Below are positions 37,787 to 45,748 of a stretch of 64,000 nucleotides of DNA, piece by piece. Made by a program: the position numbers and the translations under genes. Position 1 is the stretch's first letter, and each line of letters begins with the position of its first letter. The DNA is from JBBATK01 sp044228285 (GTDB lineage: Bacteria > Bacteroidota > Ignavibacteria > Kapaibacteriales > NICIL-2), in NCBI GenBank assembly GCA_044228285.1, contig JBGAVD010000007.1:124001-188000 (forward strand). The letters run 5' to 3'. Below the pieces are notes generated by a model. That model saw only the letters and a list, made by a program, of their open reading frames with translations, did not search any database and was not told the origin of the DNA.

Positions 37787-39786
37787 GCTCTCTCCAAGAA
37801 ATATGTCCGCATCATGCCTTTGCCTTTAATCTCCATTTCCTCCCGCTTCTCGAAGGAGATACCATGGGTCGTGTTCTTTGTCATGGCAAACCTGTTCTGC
37901 AGGTGACGGAAGAAATCACTCGATACGTGAATCTTGTTCTCCTCACCATGACTTTCCATCCTCGCCGCGGTATTCACCGCGTCCGAGTAGATGTCATAGA
38001 CAAATCGTTCTTCACCAATCACACCCGCTACTACCGAGCCGGTATGAAGGCCAATGCGTACTCCGAGTTTGACGCCCTTCGGCATATACTCTCGGATAGA
38101 CTCGGGCAAAGTGATTGTCTCCTGCATTTCTAGTGCGGCGGCGGCTAAACGCTCTGCGTGATCCTCACATACTAAGGGCGCGCCGCACACAGCCATATAT
38201 CCGTCTCCGATTGTTTTGATCTTCTCGCAGCCGTGTTTCTTCATGATGCGGTCGAACTCGCCAAAGACGTAATTGAGGAAACGTACGACGATGATAGCTG
38301 GCATGTCGGCTGAGATAGGGGTAAAGCCCGCGATGTCGGCAAAGAGGATAGAGACAGAGGTGTAATAATCCGCAATTTCTTCGTCGCCCTCTATCATGCG
38401 CGTGGCGACACTCTGGGGTAGTACTTTATACAACAACTTCGTTGTTGCACTCATCTGAGCATCTGCTGCTGCCTTGGCAATAGCTATCTCCTTCTCTCGC
38501 TCAGCTATTTGCTTTTGTTGCTCCATGAGCTGAGCTTTCTTCCTTGCTTCCTCGCTCTGCACTTCCTCTTTCAGCGAGAAGTACTTTCCTAAGTGATAGT
38601 GTGACTCTTCCCAGCGCTTCTGCTTCTCGTACAAATCTGCCAATCCTTTGTGTGCGGCATATTTCTTGGTTCCAAGCTCCTGGCTCAGTGCGATCGAATC
38701 CAACAGATAGGCTTCGGCTTTTGCCTCATCGCGGTTTGGGTTTGATTCGCTCGCATAGAGCTCGCCCAGAGCCCCATTGATTTCTCCGACCTCTGACCTT
38801 CTCCCGAGCTCATCATAGGAACTCTTTGCTCGCTCAAGGTACTCTTGCGCCTTCGCGAATTCACTGAGTTTCATGTACTCATTGCCGATGTTGCCGAGAT
38901 TATTTGCCACTACCGACTTATTGCCTACCTCTTCGGCTAAGATCAGTGCCTTGTCGTAATACTCCAAAGCCTTCGGGTAGTCGCTGAGACGAGCGTACAC
39001 AATGCCAATATTGCTGAGATGTCTTGCCACTCCAGACTTGTCTCCTAACTCTTCATCAATCCTCAGAGCCTTGCCGTAATACTCCAGGGCCTTCGTGGAG
39101 TCGCCGAGATCTTTATGTACATGGCCGATGTTGCCAAGCCATAATGCTAGTCCCGACTTATTGCCTAACTCTTCATCTATACTCAGAGCCTTGCCGTAAT
39201 ACTCCAGGGCCTGCGGGTAGTCGCTGAGAAACAAATACACATTGCCGATGTTGCCGAGCAATGACGCCACTGCCGACTTGTCGCCTGTCTCTTCGGCTAT
39301 ACCCAGTGCTTTGCCGTAATACTCCAGGGCCTTCGTGTAGCTGCTGAGATGTTGGTGCACACTGCCGAAGTTGCCAAGCCATCGTGCAAGTCCCGACTTA
39401 TTGTCTAACTCTTCATCTATGCTTAGAGCCTTACCGAAGCACTCCAAGGCTTGCGGGAACTCGCCAAGATTCCTGAGCACAGCGCCCATGTTGCCAAGAG
39501 ATCCGGCAATGCCTGCTTTGTCGTTTATTTGCTCGCTTATCTGCAGTGAGCGTTGCAGATACCCCAGCGCTTGGGAGTAGTCTCCGCGTCTCAAGCAGAC
39601 ACTTCCGAGCTTGCGAGTTGCATCTGCCTGAAGCTTAACGCTCTCTGTATCTGCTTGTTCTTCAAGACCTGGGCTTGACAATGCCGCGAGCACCAGTTGA
39701 GAAAGTCGTTCTGCCTCGTCGTAGTTGCCCTGCGCCTCCGCTGCTGCTGCTTGCGTTAAATGGCTTTGTAGTTCTTCGTTTGTCAT
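37783..39786 (-). CDS. TPR-adenylate cyclase, array copy 6 (promoter-proximal)
   Basis: 667 residues and first in the transcript. Six 40-residue TPR units of the form GNIGxVHxxLSDYPKALEYYGKAL span about residues 75-330, then a variant repeat with ESNPNRDEAKAEAYLL. A charged coiled coil (about 420-455) and the LLYKVLPQSVATRMIEG signalling helix precede the cyclase domain (about 478-667). Visible motifs: FADIAGFT (Asp484), KIKTIGDGYM (Lys524, Asp528), YDIYSDAVNTAARME (Asp598, Asn605, Arg609). Lys plus Asp at the base-selecting positions predict ATP as substrate and cAMP as product. No cAMP receptor gene is in the window. The promoter must lie in 39787-40449. Confidence 0.95.
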   Translation of the reverse strand: MTNEELQSHLTQAAAAEAQGNYDEAERLSQLVLAALSSPGLEEQADTESVKLQADATRKLGSVCLRRGDYSQALGYLQRSLQISEQINDKAGIAGSLGNMGAVLRNLGEFPQALECFGKALSIDEELDNKSGLARWLGNFGSVHQHLSSYTKALEYYGKALGIAEETGDKSAVASLLGNIGNVYLFLSDYPQALEYYGKALSIDEELGNKSGLALWLGNIGHVHKDLGDSTKALEYYGKALRIDEELGDKSGVARHLSNIGIVYARLSDYPKALEYYDKALILAEEVGNKSVVANNLGNIGNEYMKLSEFAKAQEYLERAKSSYDELGRRSEVGEINGALGELYASESNPNRDEAKAEAYLLDSIALSQELGTKKYAAHKGLADLYEKQKRWEESHYHLGKYFSLKEEVQSEEARKKAQLMEQQKQIAEREKEIAIAKAAADAQMSATTKLLYKVLPQSVATRMIEGDEEIADYYTSVSILFADIAGFTPISADMPAIIVVRFLNYVFGEFDRIMKKHGCEKIKTIGDGYMAVCGAPLVCEDHAERLAAAALEMQETITLPESIREYMPKGVKLGVRIGLHTGSVVAGVIGEERFVYDIYSDAVNTAARMESHGEENKIHVSSDFFRHLQNRFAMTKNTTHGISFEKREEMEIKGKGMMRTYFLERA

Positions 39787-40449
39787 GCTGCGGTACGGAT
39801 TTTGATCAGTTTGATGAACGAGCGTAGGTCATGAGGACGCGTTTTCTTCCGGTGAAAATACGTTCTAGTATTCAGTTGAGATGGCTATCAATTGGTATAT
39901 CCCCGTCCGTCACTCCCACTACGAGCTGAGCTCTCTTTGACAACGTATAGGCTTTCTCGTCACAGTGGCAACGCCAATCACACACGCTGTTAGCTCAAGA
40001 GATCAGTTATAAGGTGTAAATGGAAACGCAGGGCCAAGCAACGCATTGACGTTCATCACGAATATGCGAGTTCTTTCTGAGAACTTATACTCTTGTCTGG
40101 GGGAGGTGCGTGGTCTGGACCTATGCGTCCAGAGATTGCACCAAGATTGCAGTGAAAGTAAATTACTCGAACGATTGGAAAATACTCATCCCCTAGCCTA
40201 CAATATCGCCGCAGGATAATCCACCACTTGCCTGGCAGGTTTTCGCAACGCCCACAGCGGCAGTCCAGCCAAAATGTTCAGCTATAAGGTGCATGAGCCG
40301 TTATACACATGGTGGACTCGACGGGCAGCTCGCCAGGGAGCTTCCAGGCCAAGGTAGGTAGACAGTCTTTTCAGATTAGCACTCCGCCATTGCTTGACAA
40401 ATTGATCAAAGGTTCCGAAGCCAATGGATACATGATTGTATATAGCACT
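39787..40449. other. intergenic region with dispersed repeat, upstream of cyclase array
   Basis: 663 bp with no gene. It must contain the promoter of the six-gene cyclase transcript, and it holds the longest copy of the dispersed repeat (40045-40366). Confidence 0.5.
40045..40366 (+). repeat. dispersed intergenic repeat, fullest copy (modules 1-2-3-4)
   Basis: Module 1 (40045-40126): GACGTTCATCACGAAT, CTTATACTCTTGTC. Module 2 (40134-40199): GATTGCACCAAGATTGCAG, GAAAGTAAAT, TTGGAAAATAC. Module 3 (40206-40248): CGCCGCAGGATAATCCACC. Module 4 (40317-40366): CGACGGGCAGCTCGCCAGG. Each module recurs elsewhere between 27 and 53 kb in the same orientation. Confidence 0.65.
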
Positions 40450-41268
40450 TTACCTTTTTGCAACTTTTCTAAGCCATAAGTCACTCGCTACCCACATGAT
40501 AAAATCCCCGTTGTCAAAGGAATGCTTGTTTACAAACTTCTCCGGGAGGCAGGAGTAGATAAATCTTGAAATGCCAATTGAGCGGCTTTCGAAAAGGAAT
40601 GTATTGAGCCTAAACACCCAAGGTGCATTCCAAGGTAATCTTAAACCATGAAAGAATGTTGAGAACGTAAGCGTATCGTCGGATTGATTAACAGCTTGTA
40701 CTAAGAAGTAGTTGGTCTCTGTGCTTATTACCTCTTCATATGACTTCAGATAAGCCTCAACAGTCTCAACATTCAAAGTGTCAAAAAAGGAAGGCACAGC
40801 ATACAAATAGTTCGTGTCAATTGACACTTGCGGAAGAGTGTCGGGTAAGTACGTCTGCAGATCATAACAAACTCGCGTTTTGTAATTTGTGATGTCACTA
40901 TCAGATAGTTCGAAACTCCTCATTGTTGGTCTGTCGAGCGGATTGTTGACAATAGAGCGCAAAGCGCTTAGAAGTTCAGAAGTGCGTACAGAGTGCGAGA
41001 ACACTTTCGATACTGTATCCTTTCGCGAGAAGACGCTGTAGCATGAGGTAGATAGAGTTGAATCACCTGTGCTTTGATAAGTAATGTTGTTAATGTTCTC
41101 GTGAAAACAGCCACTACTTACTGAGCCTATACTCAATGACTTGATCTTTGTAGACATAAAGTGCAAGAGCGACTTGCTGACGGAGTCAATACTTTTAGCA
41201 TGTTCTACACTCTGTCCTAGAGCAACTTGCGTAAGGAATAGCGACACGATGTAAAGCACTGGTCTCAT
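40450..41268 (-). CDS. secreted hypothetical protein
   Basis: The ATG at 41268 gives a clean signal peptide (RPVLYIVSLFLTQVALGQ) and 272 residues; the upstream extension to 41334 is discarded. The mature part is Ser/Thr/Tyr-rich with no recognised domain. It has no operon partner and is flanked on both sides by dispersed-repeat copies. Periplasmic or exported orphan protein. Confidence 0.7.
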   Translation of the reverse strand: MRPVLYIVSLFLTQVALGQSVEHAKSIDSVSKSLLHFMSTKIKSLSIGSVSSGCFHENINNITYQSTGDSTLSTSCYSVFSRKDTVSKVFSHSVRTSELLSALRSIVNNPLDRPTMRSFELSDSDITNYKTRVCYDLQTYLPDTLPQVSIDTNYLYAVPSFFDTLNVETVEAYLKSYEEVISTETNYFLVQAVNQSDDTLTFSTFFHGLRLPWNAPWVFRLNTFLFESRSIGISRFIYSCLPEKFVNKHSFDNGDFIMWVASDLWLRKVAKR

Positions 41269-41404
41269 ATTTTTGTACTTACTATTTCCGAACGCATGGT
41301 GTTGGCAGCGTAGAATTGTTTCGATGATTTTCATAGGCTGCGAGGTGCTTCACTTTTCCTGTTAAGGTAATTGCGACACGAACGTATAATAAACGGGAAA
41401 TGCC

Positions 41405-41506
41405 TTGCCGCTCGACACACTCATGCTCAACGTGAATATGCGAATTATAGCTGAACAACTGTTACACTTGCCCAGCAAAGTTGCGTCAGATGGACAGGCG
41501 CGCACA
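41405..41506 (+). repeat. dispersed intergenic repeat, module 1 copy
   Basis: CTCGACACACTCATG, GTGAATATGCGAATT, TTACACTTGCCCAGC and TTGCGTCAGATGGAC follow the same block order as the copies at 44747 and 49562. Confidence 0.6.
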
Positions 41507-41584
41507 CAACGCTGCTTTGAGACTTCGTTACCCTTCGCATGAATCTGCGAGCACGCCTTTCGAAAGCGCGACATCTCAGATATA

Positions 41585-42379
41585 CTACTTTGCGCCATAC
41601 ACCTCGTGCAGACTCTCACGAAACAGCATATTCAGCTTCGATGTCTCAGGCAGCATAGTGAAATTGTTCTGTTGCAGAAACTCGGTATAATACTGAATCC
41701 TCTCCTCAAGAAAGTCATTGATGATTTGAATCCTCGGCTGCTCACCAAGCTCCATACCACTCATTTTTTGATGGAGTAGTTCTTCTACTTGCGCTTTGAG
41801 TTGAGCATCTGTTACCAAGGCATCGAGAAGAGTGCGAAACTCCATTGGAGCCACCGTGTTCGTCTGTTCGATCCATTGACATGCTAAGATTGGACGCAAC
41901 ACATAGAAGTATTTTTTCACTCTCACTGTGTCTTTTTGTAAATAGTCTTTGTAGTTGCCTTCGGCCATGTGCAAATAGTGGTACAAGCATGCTTTTGGAT
42001 TGAAATACTCTTGTGTCAACTGTCGCAGTTTGTCAGCCGTCGAGAACTGTTCTAGATAAACAATTGGGCTCCGCAACCACTCATGAAGTGGAGGATTCTA
42101 TTTGCGAAAGAGTCCAAGCGTTTTTCGAAGATCCCAACCACTCAGATCAAGATCATTCGGCAGCATAGCCTCGATTGTATCTGACTGGTTATCAATCGAC
42201 AAATACCATTCATAGGGTCGTAGATAGATGAATCGAACATCCCAGTCGCTATCGGTGGATGCAAAACCCCAAGCGCGGCTGCCGCTTTCAACGGCGTAGA
42301 GTATGGTTATCTGATGCTGTTGTTCGAGCTCACGGAGTTGGGATACTATGTGTTGCTGCATGTCTTGTTCGTCGATCAT
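41585..42379 (-). pseudogene. COG3541-type nucleotidyltransferase interrupted by one amber codon
   Basis: A single reading frame is split by TAG at 42098-42100. The upstream part (from ATG 42379) holds the nucleotidyltransferase motif GSRAWGFASTDSDWDVRF. The frame resumes without shift just after the stop (NPPLHEWLRSPIVYLEQF) and continues for 163 codons to 41585 with the family's C-terminal region (YHYLHMAEGNYKDYL). If the stop were a sense codon the protein would be about 264 residues, the family's usual size. It belongs to the predicted nucleotidyltransferase (YcgL-like) group of unproven function. Nonsense mutation, sequencing error, or (less likely) readthrough could explain it. Confidence 0.85.
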
Positions 42380-42862
42380 AGCTGAAGAGCCAGAGTTCAG
42401 TAAATGAATCAGTAACTGTAGGGTCAATACCTGTAAGAGTACTCTGTTTAAAATAGCACGCAGTGCTCTGGAGTTTTCGGTTATTCGAGGTCTTTTATAC
42501 GCTCCGATGATAGTTAGCCCCATAGGTAGGGGTTATCCAAGGCACTCAAGATTCTGCGTCCTGATCAAATTGGATATTCCAGAGATTGAACAGAACGTAA
42601 ACTTGGCTCTCTGTATGGATGTTACGCACTTCGAGCGTCACCAGATCCGCCGCAAGATAATCCACAATCTGTCTAGACTGCTTTCGCATCACGGACCTGG
42701 AAGTCCTTCCACAGCAGGTAGTTACAACATACTTCAGCCAGGATACTCAGTGCGGAAACAACGGGCTGCTTGACGCGGAAATGCTTGATCAGGTTGAGCG
42801 AATTGAATATCTAGCACATTGAGTCAGCTATGGTGCATGAGCTGAACCGTCGCGACCAATAT
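42380..42862. other. intergenic region with dispersed repeat
   Basis: About 480 bp without a supported gene. An 88-codon plus-strand ORF here (42507-42773) overlaps modules 3 and 4 of the dispersed repeat and is not called. Confidence 0.4.
42646..42810 (+). repeat. dispersed intergenic repeat, modules 3 and 4
   Basis: Module 3: CCGCCGCAAGATAATCCACA. Module 4: GGAAACAACGGGCTGCTTGA, then CGGAAATGCTTGATCAGG and TTGAGCGAATTG. Both match the 45375-45541 copy in order and spacing. Confidence 0.6.
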
Positions 42863-43489
42863 TCACTTCCTTCTACTCATGTTGCGTGCGGCAACATATT
42901 CTGCGTACGGCATAATACCAGGATTGAAATATTCGTCTGAAATGCAAGTCACTGTACCGGTTTGCGACACACAAAACACTATACGTGAAGAAGGAGTTAA
43001 TGAGTTACGAAAATCTTGCAACGCCATATAAATCATGCCTTCATTACCACCTGCAAATGTTACAATATTTGAGTACAATCGACTCAACAACATGCCCTGA
43101 GGAGAGAATCCGTGGCAGCCACCCAAGGCAGCAACCTGACCATTATGATTATATAGAATTGTGAAAGCGGCTAGGTACTTACTAGCCTTGTCATAGGCTG
43201 TATCTTCACGGCAACGCGTTATTCCATTTATAAAACTATACTCACTGTCCGGCAACGAATCAATATTATGTACCGACTCAACCATGTATACATTTACGTA
43301 GTAGGTTTCTTTTCGGTCTACTAGAGGCTCGTAGTGAAGCAACTGACTTTCAACAAGTCTATTGTATCTACTTACTTCACTTGAATCTGGCATCCATTTC
43401 TGTGAAGTCGCTGTACAGACTGTTAACGCAAACGAACAGACCGCTATGGAGATAAGCTTAACCGCGTTATGCCATTTTTCATTTATCAT
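42863..43489 (-). CDS. secreted hypothetical protein
   Basis: The ATG at 43489 opens a signal peptide (AVKLISIAVCSFALTVCTA); 208 residues. The mature region contains VAALGGCHGFSPQGMLLS and several Cys residues, possibly disulfide-linked in the periplasm. No domain family was recognised. It is another solitary minus-strand gene with a repeat copy upstream. Confidence 0.65.
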   Translation of the reverse strand: MINEKWHNAVKLISIAVCSFALTVCTATSQKWMPDSSEVSRYNRLVESQLLHYEPLVDRKETYYVNVYMVESVHNIDSLPDSEYSFINGITRCREDTAYDKASKYLAAFTILYNHNGQVAALGGCHGFSPQGMLLSRLYSNIVTFAGGNEGMIYMALQDFRNSLTPSSRIVFCVSQTGTVTCISDEYFNPGIMPYAEYVAARNMSRRK

Positions 43490-43547
43490 AATTTTGCTTG
43501 ATAGCATATGCTGCAAACGTAGAAACAAATTACAAGCCAGCCTGGAA

Positions 43548-43660
43548 AAACGAGGCCGACAAAGAAGGATAGATTGGCACAGTACTGTTCATCGCGACAA
43601 CGTAAATTCCCTCCGAATAGTTACCTTATTCCCGACAGAGCTTCGTCAACAGACTCTGCG
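43548..43660 (+). repeat. dispersed intergenic repeat, module 1 copy
   Basis: CTGGAAAAACGAGGCCGAC, GTTCATCGCGACAACGT, AATTCCCTCCGAATAG and GCTTCGTCAACAGAC align with the module 1 consensus. It is degenerate. Confidence 0.5.
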
Positions 43661-43746
43661 TTTCCATCGTTGTCTTCACGGCTGCTGCCTTTCAAATCAC
43701 AGATCCGCGCTGTTTGTATCTGACTAATTGGCAGCCACTTCTCATA

Positions 43747-44724
43747 TCACGGACTTAGAATCTCTAGCGTATTGCCTCCGTATATGGCCAATTGTTTCGA
43801 CACTCTGTCAAATGCAATTTTCGGAAGCCCAGCCAGATGCCCAATCATCGCCCCTTGACGCTCTCCAGATTGTATCTCCGTGCATCTATCAACGACAACA
43901 CCTGTGTTGAGGTTGATGATCTTTGGATGACCATAAGTATCCCAGCAAGTTTCAGTATCTATCGGATACACACCACCAATTGGCTCATCAATTGTAACCG
44001 GTTCCGACATGAAATCTTCCTTGAAATTCCATCTAGCTAGTGAATTGGCGGGAATGCGTCCCGGGTCTTCGGCGTCACTCAAGTGATCAAAATCAGAAGA
44101 GCAGAGCAGAATTGTGTTGTTATTTATGAAAGCTGCCGAGCAGATTTCTACGCTCACGTTCTTAGGGGTCAGACCTTGATCTAGTAATGCGGGATTCTTG
44201 AAGCACTCCTCTACACTAAACAACTCGACAATCTCAATTGGGTGCCAAACCCAACCATTGCTGAGTAGATATTGATTGTCAGGACTGACATCAAGCCTCG
44301 AATGATAGTGATCATTCTTATATCGAGCAACCGTACGGGTTAAAATTTCTCCCGATTCAACATCCTCGAAGTCTAGTTGGCAAGCGTTTCTTGGGCAATG
44401 TGCGAGATATGTCCGGTTTTCATATTCAAAGAACGCGGCAGGATAGGAATGAACGTCCGAATGCTCATAACTTCTGTCGATTTCACGCAGTATCTCACCA
44501 TTCTTCAACAGCAATCCCTTTGTTCCAAGCTCTTTGAGAAGAACAGCGTAGGTACCATCATTGGATGAGCATGCTATGTCACCCCAACCTAGAATTTCAC
44601 ACCTATCCATTTCAACTCGATCTTCAACAACTCGCAGTCTGGGATGATACCAGTCCACCAATCGAGACCCAACCCAGTCCAGCGTCTGGATGTCCGGTGT
44701 TTGCTTAATCGTAACTCGTTTCAT
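43747..44724 (-). CDS. cytoplasmic hypothetical protein, possible beta-propeller
   Basis: 325 residues with no signal peptide. Aromatic- and Asp-rich short strands (GDIACSSNDGTYAVLLKEL, SRLDVSPDNQYLLSNGW, PKIAFDRVSKQLAIYGG) suggest a WD40-like propeller, but no canonical motif is present. It starts ATGAAACGAGTTACG. Orphan gene between repeat copies; the function is unknown. Confidence 0.65.
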   Translation of the reverse strand: MKRVTIKQTPDIQTLDWVGSRLVDWYHPRLRVVEDRVEMDRCEILGWGDIACSSNDGTYAVLLKELGTKGLLLKNGEILREIDRSYEHSDVHSYPAAFFEYENRTYLAHCPRNACQLDFEDVESGEILTRTVARYKNDHYHSRLDVSPDNQYLLSNGWVWHPIEIVELFSVEECFKNPALLDQGLTPKNVSVEICSAAFINNNTILLCSSDFDHLSDAEDPGRIPANSLARWNFKEDFMSEPVTIDEPIGGVYPIDTETCWDTYGHPKIINLNTGVVVDRCTEIQSGERQGAMIGHLAGLPKIAFDRVSKQLAIYGGNTLEILSP

Positions 44725-44746
44725 GTCTTGTTTTGCTAAGGTGCTT

Positions 44747-44850
44747 ACGCCAGGTTGATTGACACACTTTCGTTCTTAGCGAACATTCGAATTCCTTCTG
44801 AAAACTGATTCTCGTGTCTGGCGAAGATGCTTCGACTAACCCGGCGCTTC
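44747..44850 (+). repeat. dispersed intergenic repeat, module 1 copy
   Basis: GATTGACACACTTTCGTTC, GAACATTCGAATTCCTTCTG, TCTCGTGTCTGGCGAAG and CCGGCGC reproduce the module 1 blocks in order; one of the better conserved copies. Confidence 0.6.
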
Positions 44851-44855
44851 CATTC

Positions 44856-45311
44856 TTATGGTTGAACCCAAGAGAATATAAGATACTCGCTCCCACGTCG
44901 GCAAAAAAGCGAGTCGTTCCGAAGCACGATCAAATCAAGTTTTTCCCCATCCAACAAAAAGATTCCTGAGGAATCTGCGAAGTCAACTTTCCAGCTTATA
45001 CCTTCATCTCTTAGAAACCGCTCACGATCTTCGTCTCTTGAGATTGGTATATACCATCCCTCACTACCACGCCAAAAGACCTGACTCACGGTATCATTCT
45101 TATAAAACACTTTTTTCTTAGCAGAATAATCATCTAGCCCAAACCGCACCACTAGATCGTCATAAGAATACAAATCTCCGGGAATAACAGTGGTTATTGT
45201 GAGATTGTGAATCGAATGTTTTGTGCTTGTTGAATCGTATTTGGTTTTTGTGCAAGAGCAAGCGAGCAGTACCATCACAATCGTACATGTCTTGTGCAGA
45301 ATCTGCAGCAT
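44856..45311 (-). CDS. small lipoprotein
   Basis: The ATG at 45311 gives 151 residues with a lipoprotein signal peptide ending LLACSC, whose first Cys would be lipidated. The upstream extension to 45458 overlaps the dispersed repeat and is rejected. The mature part is polar with no known domain (FRRGSEY-like end: LFCRRGSEYLIFSWVQP). Predicted to be membrane-anchored in the envelope. Confidence 0.65.
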   Translation of the reverse strand: MLQILHKTCTIVMVLLACSCTKTKYDSTSTKHSIHNLTITTVIPGDLYSYDDLVVRFGLDDYSAKKKVFYKNDTVSQVFWRGSEGWYIPISRDEDRERFLRDEGISWKVDFADSSGIFLLDGEKLDLIVLRNDSLFCRRGSEYLIFSWVQP

Positions 45312-45748
45312 TCGTATCTGTATAAAGTTCGGAGTTCTCATAGACTGGACAATACGCACTTCCAGAGTCACCAGTTCCGCCGCAGAATGAACCACCACCC
45401 GCTTGGCAAGTCTTCTCAGCACTGACACAAGAGGTCCGTCCCGAACTGGCCGTTTCAACGTGGATCAGCCAAGATTCGTAGCGAGCATACGACGGGCTGT
45501 TTGTCGCGGAATTGCTAGACCATGGTAAGCGGATTGACTACTCAATCTTCGTTTTTCAACTTTCTCGAACATAAAATGAATTGTTCGCGAAGTGGACTTT
45601 GTATACGCAGATGCCAACACCGCACGCCGAGCCCGCGGAGCGGGCGACTACAGCTAGGACAGTCTATAACGAAGAACAAGGCAGTCATGCAAGTCACGAA
45701 GACAATACGCGCAAACCCAACGTTACTCGACTGAATGAACCATCCCTC
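45312..45748. other. intergenic region with dispersed repeat and GC hairpin
   Basis: About 437 bp with repeat modules 3 and 4 (45375-45541) and a GCCCGC-GGA-GCGGGC hairpin at 45631-45645. No gene supported. Confidence 0.45.
45375..45541 (+). repeat. dispersed intergenic repeat, modules 3 and 4
   Basis: Module 3: TTCCGCCGCAGAATGAACC and CCGCTTGGCAAG. Module 4: ACGACGGGCTGTTTGTCGCG, GAATTGCTAGACCATGG and AAGCGGATTGACTA. Confidence 0.6.

Noticed and set aside
27399..39560. Plus-strand ORFs of 60-180 codons along the cyclase array
   Set aside because: They recur at the same offset in each copy because they mirror the conserved minus-strand coding sequence; their translations are Arg/Ser/His-rich shadows.
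27522..39786. Pycsar-type cyclic pyrimidine defence cyclases
   Set aside because: The base-selecting residues are Lys and Asp as in adenylate cyclases, and no Pycsar effector gene lies beside the array.
42507..42773. 88-codon plus-strand ORF
   Set aside because: It lies within the dispersed repeat modules; other copies of the modules do not preserve this frame.
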